From positions 1-34,385 of the IMG/VR virus record IMGVR_UViG_3300048784_000056: a DNA stretch of 34,385 bases, one strand, 5' to 3'. Both the position numbers and the translations under genes were made by a program. Of the stretch, positions 27,916 to 34,385 are shown piece by piece. Source of the stretch: a virus. The notes beneath the pieces are model-generated. The model ran no database searches. It was given only the letters and a program-made list of their open reading frames with translations, and had not been told where the DNA came from. Position 1 is the first letter of the stretch. The number at the start of each line of letters is the position of its first letter.

Positions 27916-29937
27916 ATGCCGTTCCGCACACTTCGGCTGAAGCCTGGTGTCACGCTTGAGCAATCGCCGACGCTGAATCAGTTTCAGCTTTCCGCGTCCA
28001 ATCTGATCCGTTTCTATGGCTCATTGGTCCAAAAGCTGGGCGGCTGGGTCGCATTGACGACGCAAAAATTCGTCGGAACATGCTGCGGGTTGCACGGCTG
28101 GGCGGATACCTTGGGCAATGCCTACATGGGCATCGGCACCGACCAGCGCTTGCAGGTGCTGATCGCTGGAGCGATTTCCGACATTACGCCGGTGCCGCAG
28201 ACGGATAATCCGGCGGTGGCGTTTTCAACAATTGCCGGACAGTCCGCGGTAACGGTTGCCGATGGATCTTACTCGCCCAGCGTTGGCGACTGGGTCAACC
28301 TTGCCACGCAGGTTTCGGTTGGGGGCTTGATCCTCTTCGGGTTTTATCGTGTGACCGCAGTTGGCAGCGGCACATTCACGGTCACGGCAGGCGCTGCGGC
28401 TGTATCCACTGTCACAGCCGGCGGCCAAGTCCCTGCCTACACGACTGAGGACGGTTTTTCCGCCGTCTCGGTCAGCCTGCCGAACCACGGATTGTCAAAC
28501 AATGGGACGTTCGACGCGGCTGTATCGAAAACCATAGCGACGCTGACGATTTCGGGGTTGTATGCGGTCACCGTCATCGACGCCAACAACTTCACGATCA
28601 CAGCAACCGGCACCGCGAACGCGACGACAACCGCGTCCATGAACGGCGGGGATGCCCAGATTGCCTATCTGCTGCCCAGCGGCAATAGCGGCACGACAGC
28701 AATTACGGGCTGGGGCATTGGCGATTGGGGCGCCGGCGATTGGGGGCTTGGTTCGGCCGGCCAGACCTTGGCGGCGGGACGCCAATGGTCGCTCGGGCAG
28801 TGGGGGCAATACCTCATTGCCTCGCCGTCCAACGGCGGGATTTATTACTGGAACCCGCCGACGGTCGCGCCGGCCGTTGTCATTTCGGACACAGCGCCGC
28901 TCTACAACGTTTCCGTGATCGTGATGAACCAAGCGCAGATCATCATTTCTCTTGGCGCCGAGGTGGGTGGAACGCTGCAACCGCTTTTGGTCAGATGGTG
29001 TGACGCAGGGGACTTTACTGACTGGGCGGCATCGGCCACTAACCAAGCTGGGTCATTTCTGTTGCCGCAGGGGAGCACGCTTGTCGGCGGCCTTGTCACG
29101 GGCCTTGGCGCGCTGATCTGGACGGACACCGACGTGTGGTCAATCACCTACCTCGGCTTTCCGCTGGTGTTCGGTTTCAACATCGTGGCCGCAAACTGTG
29201 GCCTCGTGGCGCAGCGCGCGGTCGGCGTCGAGTCAACCCTGATCATGTGGCTTGGGGAGCAGTTCCATCAAGCATCGACCGGCGGCGGTGTTGTACCGGT
29301 CGAATGCCCGGTATGGGACTTCTATTTTTACAATGTCGATTTCAGCCAGCGCATCCAGATCTTTTGCGCGGTGAACACTATCTATCACGAAATGTCTTGG
29401 TTCTTCCCGATCGAAGTAACGTCGTCGCTTTACAACCCGCTCGCGCCATTCGGTTACGTGAAATACAATTACAGTGAACAAGTTTGGGATTATGGGCTTT
29501 CAAGCCAGTATCAGCGCACAGCCTGGGCCGGCAAGTCGCCGTTGGGCAATCCGGTTGGCGCGGATCTCAATGGGTTGTTGCAGCAGCATGAAATCGGCTT
29601 CGACGCGGATGGCCAATCTATGCTTTGGTCTTGGCAGTCTGGCTTTTTTGAAATGGATGAAGGCGAAAACTTTCAATACTCCGACTTCTTGATTCCGGAT
29701 TTTGTCACCATCGGATCGCCGGACTTCGTGCCTAACTTGCAGACGCTCGACTACACGAATGGGAATCCTACGCAAGTCGTGGCGCAGATGATAAACACTG
29801 CGTCAACCTATTTCATCACCTACTCTGCGCGAGGGCGGTTTATGTCGATCGGCTTTTCTGGTCCGGGTTCCGACGTGGGCACCTTTAACCGTTTGGGTGC
29901 CGTCCGCATGCGCGTTGCAAAGGATGGACAAAACTGA
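27916..29937 (+). CDS. Tail hub/needle-platform protein, P22 gp10-like candidate
   Basis: The 673-residue protein begins MPFRTLRLKPGVTLEQSPTL, followed by FQLSASNLIRFYGSLVQKLG, the usual opening of large tail proteins of P22-like phages that plug the head-tail channel. A beta-rich insert of short Thr/Val repeats fills residues ~90-250; the rest has propeller-like strands (QWSLGQWGQYLIASPSNGGI) with many Trp and Tyr. The chosen ATG is two bases after the S74 fibre stop. It overlaps the next gene by TGATG. Assignment rests on its opening, size and order. Confidence 0.75.
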   Translation: MPFRTLRLKPGVTLEQSPTLNQFQLSASNLIRFYGSLVQKLGGWVALTTQKFVGTCCGLHGWADTLGNAYMGIGTDQRLQVLIAGAISDITPVPQTDNPAVAFSTIAGQSAVTVADGSYSPSVGDWVNLATQVSVGGLILFGFYRVTAVGSGTFTVTAGAAAVSTVTAGGQVPAYTTEDGFSAVSVSLPNHGLSNNGTFDAAVSKTIATLTISGLYAVTVIDANNFTITATGTANATTTASMNGGDAQIAYLLPSGNSGTTAITGWGIGDWGAGDWGLGSAGQTLAAGRQWSLGQWGQYLIASPSNGGIYYWNPPTVAPAVVISDTAPLYNVSVIVMNQAQIIISLGAEVGGTLQPLLVRWCDAGDFTDWAASATNQAGSFLLPQGSTLVGGLVTGLGALIWTDTDVWSITYLGFPLVFGFNIVAANCGLVAQRAVGVESTLIMWLGEQFHQASTGGGVVPVECPVWDFYFYNVDFSQRIQIFCAVNTIYHEMSWFFPIEVTSSLYNPLAPFGYVKYNYSEQVWDYGLSSQYQRTAWAGKSPLGNPVGADLNGLLQQHEIGFDADGQSMLWSWQSGFFEMDEGENFQYSDFLIPDFVTIGSPDFVPNLQTLDYTNGNPTQVVAQMINTASTYFITYSARGRFMSIGFSGPGSDVGTFNRLGAVRMRVAKDGQN

Positions 29938-31031
29938 TGCCCAGCAATAGCGCCGCGCAACACCGCTGGATTGGCTGGCTGCACTCGAATCCGAAAGCGC
30001 GCGCCAAGTCGGGCATGTCGCAGGCGAAAGTTGACGAATGGCTTCATGCGGACCGCGGCAGCCCGTGGAGGCGCGCCGAGGGCGGCGGCCTTTCGCACTA
30101 CGATGATGGCGGAGGAACTGGCGGCATAGACGCTGGCAGCGCGAGCGGTAACGGCATTGGCGGAATTGCCCCTTCCGCGAACAGTAGCCTGAATCCGATC
30201 GTTGCAAACGCGATCCAGCGCTACGCTGGCATGTCGAACGAACAGCTTACGGAGCTTGTTTCGCGTCTCGGTCCATCGCAGCAGGGCCAGATGGCGCAGA
30301 AGGTTCTGCAACAGAAACGCATGAACCCGCAGCGCCAGCCGCAGCAGCAGCAGCCGCCGCAGCAGCAGCAGCCGCCGCAGCAGCAGCCGACTTCCGGTCC
30401 GCCACCGCAGGCACTTCCATCTGTGACCGGCGCACTGAGCACGGGCAACCCCGGCCCGTCAAACAACAACATGTTTAAGCGCGGTGGGCAGGTTGCACGC
30501 GCTGGCGGTGGCGACATGGGCATTAGCCCGGGCATGGCATCGCCATGGTGGACGAAGCGCGAAGCGACAGGCGCGGACTCAGGTTTCCTGCATGGCACGA
30601 CGCCAGGCCGTGCCGACAGTATCCAGACGACCGCGCCAGCCGGCGCCTATGTTCTGCCCGCCGACGTGATTGCCGGCCTTGGCGAGGGAAACAGCCTTGC
30701 CGGTGCTCGCGTTGCCGATGCGATCTTTTCGACCGGTCCGCACGGCATTCCGCAGTCGCCGCAGCGCGTCGGTCGAGGTCCGCCGCGGCCGCCGCCCGAG
30801 TTCCGTGAGGAAGTGAAGCGCGGCGGCGCGGTCAAGCTGTTCAACGGCGCCGGCACGAAACCGGTTGCCTTGTCGCACGGCGAGTACGTCATTTCGCCGG
30901 AGTATTGCCGCTGGCTTGGGAACGGCGACGTGGTCGACGCTCACCGCAAGCTTGATCAATGGGTATTGCAAAAGCGCAAAGAGACAATCGCGAAGATGCG
31001 GTCACTTCCGCCGCCGGTAAAGCCGTCATGA
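29937..31031 (+). CDS. Gln/Pro-rich virion protein with RGG motifs
   Basis: The 364-residue protein has a conserved start (AAQHRWIGWLHSNPKARAKS, then KVDEWLHADRGSPW) seen as small separate phage proteins elsewhere. A Gly-rich linker and helix follow, then a QQQQPP repeat tract (residues ~135-152), then FKRGGQVARAGGG and KRGGAVKLF. The close VALSHGEYVISPEYCRWLGN is a common phage C-terminal block. This looks like a fusion of an old small domain with a longer low-complexity and C-terminal part. Position before the ejection protein suggests an internal virion role. Confidence 0.65.
   Translation: MPSNSAAQHRWIGWLHSNPKARAKSGMSQAKVDEWLHADRGSPWRRAEGGGLSHYDDGGGTGGIDAGSASGNGIGGIAPSANSSLNPIVANAIQRYAGMSNEQLTELVSRLGPSQQGQMAQKVLQQKRMNPQRQPQQQQPPQQQQPPQQQPTSGPPPQALPSVTGALSTGNPGPSNNNMFKRGGQVARAGGGDMGISPGMASPWWTKREATGADSGFLHGTTPGRADSIQTTAPAGAYVLPADVIAGLGEGNSLAGARVADAIFSTGPHGIPQSPQRVGRGPPRPPPEFREEVKRGGAVKLFNGAGTKPVALSHGEYVISPEYCRWLGNGDVVDAHRKLDQWVLQKRKETIAKMRSLPPPVKPS
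30339..30389 (+). repeat. 18-bp CCG(CAG)4CCG tandem repeat
   Basis: Two full CCG-CAG-CAG-CAG-CAG-CCG units (30339-30356, 30357-30374) are followed by one short by a single CAG. They encode the Pro/Gln tract; length variation between isolates is expected. Confidence 0.9.
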
Positions 31032-31702
31032 ACGCGCACACATCCGTTTTGCGTCAGTCGCCGGACGGTCAAACGACGGTCGATCACACCGGCTCGCTTT
31101 ACATCTCGGCGGAAACGCTCGCGCGGTTCGGCGGCGGGAGCGCGAAGGTCGGTAGGGCGGAGCTCCGCGCGCTGCTGGCAGCCGAACGCGAAAGTCCGGT
31201 TCACAGCGGGCCGACTGCGAAGCCAACTTCGGTGCGCATCGCTGGGCCGGATGACGAACAGGATTTGCTTGCGCTGCTGACAATGGACCTCGAACAGAAC
31301 GCGGCGAACATCGCGCCGATTGCCAGCGAGAAAGTGCTTCAGCACATTCAGATGGGCACGCGGCGCCGCGGCGGTATCGTCGGCGTCATCGGGCACCCGG
31401 CCGTGGCCGTTGTGATCCTCATGCCTTATCAGTGGTGGTGGAGTAACGGCTGGTATTGGCAGGAACTGGTCAACTTCGTTCACCCGGACCATCGCAAGAG
31501 CCGGCACGCCGACGAGTTGATGGACTTCTGCAAGTGGGCGGCGGATGAACACACGCGCGGCATGGGTTATCGCTGGTGGCTTCTGTGCGGCGTGCTCGGC
31601 GCTTGGCGCGTGCAGTCCAAGGTCGCGAAGTATCGCCGCAAATTCTGGCAAGCCGGGGCCGCTTTCATTTATCCCGCGCCGCCTAGTCAGGGAGCGGGGT
31701 AA
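31028..31702 (+). CDS. GNAT-like acetyltransferase-fold phage protein
   Basis: The 224-residue protein has a basic/acidic lead of ~65 residues and then a GNAT-like core: SVRIAGPDDEQDLLALLTMD, a strand GGIVGVIGHPAVAVVILMPY, and WQELVNFVHPDHRKSRHADE followed by LMDFCKWA, which has the arrangement of the acetyl-CoA-binding motif A (R-x-x-R-x-A replaces the more common G-x-G/A). Phage GNAT-like proteins among tail genes are common; acceptors are usually unknown. The ATG overlaps the previous stop and its TAA overlaps the next ATG. Enzyme activity is uncertain because the glycine of the classical motif is absent. Confidence 0.65.
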   Translation: MNAHTSVLRQSPDGQTTVDHTGSLYISAETLARFGGGSAKVGRAELRALLAAERESPVHSGPTAKPTSVRIAGPDDEQDLLALLTMDLEQNAANIAPIASEKVLQHIQMGTRRRGGIVGVIGHPAVAVVILMPYQWWWSNGWYWQELVNFVHPDHRKSRHADELMDFCKWAADEHTRGMGYRWWLLCGVLGAWRVQSKVAKYRRKFWQAGAAFIYPAPPSQGAG

Positions 31703-34385
31703 TGTCGGGCGGCGGCACAAATACTGTAACGCAACAAAGCCAGCCTCCGGCGCAGTTCCTCAACGCCTACACGAACGTCAACAATGAGGCGAACGGGCTC
31801 GCGCAAATCCCGTATCAGCCTTATACTGGCGCTACGGTCGCGCCGCTCACTGCTCAGCAAACAACAGGCATGGAGATTGCTGCGTCCGGGCAGGCCAGTG
31901 CGCAGCCGTATATGCAAGGTGCCACGGGAGAGATTAATGCGTCGACTGCGCCTTTGCTGCCAGGTGTGCAGCCGTATCTGAATTCGGCCCAAGGAATGAT
32001 TGGCGCGGCCGAAGGAACGAATTTCGGCGCTTCGATCAATCCCTATACGGCAGGCGCAACAAACGCCTATGGGGCTGCAGAGAACATTAACGACGTCGGT
32101 GCGATCTCGCCATATTCGGCAGCGGCCGCCGGTGCCTACAATACCGCGCAGAACGCAAACCTGCAGTCGAGTTTGACGCCGTTTGTCGGCGTGGCCGGGC
32201 AGACGTTCAACAATGCGGGCTCGGGGATCACTTACAACCCGGTAACGGGCTCACAGATCAGCCAATACGAGAGCCCATACACATCATCCGTCGTCAACGC
32301 GACGCAGGCCGAGTTCAACAATCAGAACGCGCAGCAGCAACAGCAGGTCGAGGGCAACGCGATCTCGCAGGGCGCTTTTGGCGGCGATCGCGCCGCAGTG
32401 GCGCAGGGGATCACAGCCGGGCAGGAAGCGCTTGCGCAGGCGCCGGTTATTGCGGGCTTGGAAAACACCGGCTATTCGCAGGCGCTCAACGAGGCGAATA
32501 CGCAGCAGCAGACGCAGCTTCAACAGCAGCAGGCGAAGACAAGCGCCCAACTGCAGGGCGCGCAGGGTATTACATCGCTGGGCAATCAATCGCTGACCGC
32601 CGCGCAGGGCAATCTGAGTGCGCAGCTTGCGGCTGGACAGGGACTGACGCAGCTTGGCAGTCTGAACCTCGGCGCGACGCAGGACGAAGCGCAAAACCAG
32701 CTTGCGGCTGGGCAGGGAATTGCGGGGCTTGGAAGCCTGTCGCTTGGTGCGACACAAGACGCCGCGAACGAATACATGCAGGGCGCGCAGCAGGAAAACG
32801 CCGTCGGTCAGACCGCACTCGGCGCCAACGAGGCGAATGCGTGGCTTGATTCTCAGGCGGGGTATGGCCTGGCAAACCTCGGCAACGAGGCTTACAGCCA
32901 GGCCATTGGGCAAGGAAATGCCGACATTGCCGCGGGTGGCCTGCAGCAACAGGTGGAGCAGGAAAACCTGAACACCTCACTTTCTCAATGGCAGGCGCAG
33001 CAGGCCTATCCATATCAGCAAGTCGGTTGGCAGGCAGGGATCGCGGAGGGGCTCGGCGGTGCCGCTGGCGGGTCATCTTCGACAACAAGCCCGGGCGCGT
33101 CTACGGCCTCACAGCTTACCGGGCTCGGGATCACAGGCCTTGCGCTGAACGGCATGGGCGCGTTCAACGGGATTGGATCCGGCATTGGCAGCCTGATAGG
33201 CAGCGGTTTGGGCGCCGGGGAAATTGACACCGGCCTTGGCTCGGTTATCGCCGCCGGAATTTCGGATGGCGGTGGCATTGCAGAGCGCGCCCCAGGCGGC
33301 GGCATCCTCGGCTTTCCGCAGCATCTGACACGCATGCCAGGCACCGGCCGCGGCGGCATTACCGCCAACGATAATGGCGGCATGCACATTCCGCACCCGA
33401 TGATGCCACGGGTCCGGCTGGCGGCCGGTGGTAGGACCCATTACCGTGATGGCGGCGACGACGACGTTCCGATTGACGACCAGGGCTTGCCGGTTCCGCC
33501 TATACCGCCGGACCAAATGCCGCCAATTGCCGACCGTGGCATCGTCGCGCGCGGTTCGGGCATCGACGACAATTTGCCGATACCGCCAATACCGCCGGCA
33601 GGCGGGCCGCCACCGGCGACAAGCGGGCTTCCCGCGCCGACCTCGGGCGGCATGACTGGCGGCGGACCGCCGGCGCCACCACCGGCCGCAGCGACCAGCG
33701 GCGGCATCGCGCCAGCTCCGACCAGCGGCGCGGCATCACCGGCAACGTCCGACAGCGGCAGCAGCGGCTATTCGCCCTGGCAGGGCTTGCTCATGGCGGG
33801 CCTCGGCATCATGGGCGGCACGTCGCCGCATGCGCTGACGAACATCGGCCGCGGCGCGATGGAGGGCCTGCAGTTCAGCGAGCAGCAGCGCGCGCGCTAC
33901 GAACAGCAGGCTTTGTCGAAACTACAGCAACAGCAGACGGCGAAGTATCAAAACACGGAACTCGATCTGAAAGGCAAGCAGCTTGATCAGACGAAGCAAC
34001 TTTCCGAAGCGGAAATGTCTGCGACGCAAGCGAACACAGAAGCGCAGAGAGAACAAGCGATGGCAATCGCGAAAATGCACATCGGAATGGAGGGGGCGAA
34101 CCTCGCTGAAACGCGCCGGTATCATGATCTGGAAATGCAGCATCAAAGCGATGCGCTGAACCTCGGGAAATATACTTATCAACAGGTAACGCATCCAGAT
34201 CCGGACGATCCGACGAAAACCATTTCGGGAGTTCTCAAGCTTCCGGCGAAAGGGGACGAGGCTCCAACTTTTATCCCCACGATGACCGATCCAAACAAAC
34301 CCGGATCTGGCAATTCGATGAGCGGCCGTGAAAGCGTGTTTTTTAGTCGCGTCGCGGCTGCTGGAAATGAGGCAGCGACAGCCGC
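31702..34385 (+). CDS. Internal virion/ejection protein (incomplete at window end)
   Basis: The reading frame from 31702 is open to the window edge: at least 894 residues with no stop. Early residues contain SQYESPYTSSVVNATQAEFN, then NAQQQQQVEGNAISQGAFGG and DRAAVAQ, a pattern of large internal proteins ejected with DNA in short-tailed phages. The middle has two 25-residue repeats (LAAGQGxxxLGSLxLGATQD), long Gln/Ala helices, then a Gly/Pro-rich linker and GRGGITANDNGG. A second helical section (FSEQQRARYEQQALSKLQQQ) follows. The start overlaps the GNAT stop (TAATG). Role inferred from the motif and from being last in the tail cluster. Confidence 0.75.
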   Translation, partial: MSGGGTNTVTQQSQPPAQFLNAYTNVNNEANGLAQIPYQPYTGATVAPLTAQQTTGMEIAASGQASAQPYMQGATGEINASTAPLLPGVQPYLNSAQGMIGAAEGTNFGASINPYTAGATNAYGAAENINDVGAISPYSAAAAGAYNTAQNANLQSSLTPFVGVAGQTFNNAGSGITYNPVTGSQISQYESPYTSSVVNATQAEFNNQNAQQQQQVEGNAISQGAFGGDRAAVAQGITAGQEALAQAPVIAGLENTGYSQALNEANTQQQTQLQQQQAKTSAQLQGAQGITSLGNQSLTAAQGNLSAQLAAGQGLTQLGSLNLGATQDEAQNQLAAGQGIAGLGSLSLGATQDAANEYMQGAQQENAVGQTALGANEANAWLDSQAGYGLANLGNEAYSQAIGQGNADIAAGGLQQQVEQENLNTSLSQWQAQQAYPYQQVGWQAGIAEGLGGAAGGSSSTTSPGASTASQLTGLGITGLALNGMGAFNGIGSGIGSLIGSGLGAGEIDTGLGSVIAAGISDGGGIAERAPGGGILGFPQHLTRMPGTGRGGITANDNGGMHIPHPMMPRVRLAAGGRTHYRDGGDDDVPIDDQGLPVPPIPPDQMPPIADRGIVARGSGIDDNLPIPPIPPAGGPPPATSGLPAPTSGGMTGGGPPAPPPAAATSGGIAPAPTSGAASPATSDSGSSGYSPWQGLLMAGLGIMGGTSPHALTNIGRGAMEGLQFSEQQRARYEQQALSKLQQQQTAKYQNTELDLKGKQLDQTKQLSEAEMSATQANTEAQREQAMAIAKMHIGMEGANLAETRRYHDLEMQHQSDALNLGKYTYQQVTHPDPDDPTKTISGVLKLPAKGDEAPTFIPTMTDPNKPGSGNSMSGRESVFFSRVAAAGNEAATA
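32623..32772 (+). repeat. 75-bp tandem repeat in the ejection-protein gene
   Basis: Two diverged copies lie at 32623-32697 and 32698-32772 (25 codons each), both starting CAGCTTGCGGCTGG and encoding QLAAGQG...LGATQD. They extend a Gln/Ala helix. Confidence 0.8.

Noticed and set aside
1-34385. tRNA genes, CRISPR arrays, integrase, attachment sites, replication origin
   Set aside because: None could be recognised on either strand by reading; absence was not tested by a search program.

Overview
The window is one end-to-end stretch of a GC-rich double-stranded DNA phage or prophage. The host is probably an alphaproteobacterium (Rhizobiales-like). That is inferred from gene style, from the high-GC codon use and from the kinds of conserved small phage proteins, not from a marker gene. 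Almost everything lies on the + strand, and most neighbours touch through ATGA, TGATG or TAATG stop/start overlaps. No integrase, repressor, tRNA, rRNA, CRISPR array or replication gene was seen, so this is the virion-morphogenesis half of a genome that continues past both ends.

Layout. (1) 1-4834, accessory and receptor-binding front: a secreted fibre-like protein with 17-residue repeats, a P5-like virion/muralytic candidate, an IS200/IS605-type element whose minus-strand TnpB keeps its nuclease residues, a small hypothetical, and a beta-helix tailspike. (2) 4855-10051, packaging: a Cys-rich small ORF, the large terminase interrupted by an intein, and the portal. The intein contains an HNH endonuclease gene in a different reading frame. 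(3) 10031-11128: a glycosyltransferase on the minus strand, convergent with the portal. (4) 11129-15307: small conserved phage genes, a possible GroES-like protein and a coiled-coil scaffold candidate, closed by a perfect 12-bp-stem terminator. (5) 15535-18379: decoration-like protein, major capsid protein and a large structural protein. (6) 18379-29937, tail: P22 gp4-like and gp10-like connector candidates, and between and around them many adhesin-like genes (jelly-roll fibre, LamG-like protein, peptidase S74 fibre). (7) 29937-34385: Gln/Pro-rich protein, GNAT-like protein and a very long internal-virion (ejection) protein that runs off the window. The set best fits a short-tailed, podovirus-like virion.

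How it works together: terminase and portal package DNA into a shell built on the scaffold. Connector proteins close the head. Several fibres or spikes provide host recognition, and the 3' proteins are probably ejected with the DNA. Two selfish nuclease systems (TnpB and the intein with its nested HNH gene) sit among essential genes.

Most unusual points: the out-of-frame HNH gene overlapping both halves of a canonical intein; Sec signal peptides on at least four virion-type proteins plus a Tat-type one; a conserved domain at 20954-21160 reachable only by a -1 frameshift at the stop codon of the RGG-rich gene; domain sharing between fibre genes; and an apparently intact solitary TnpB.
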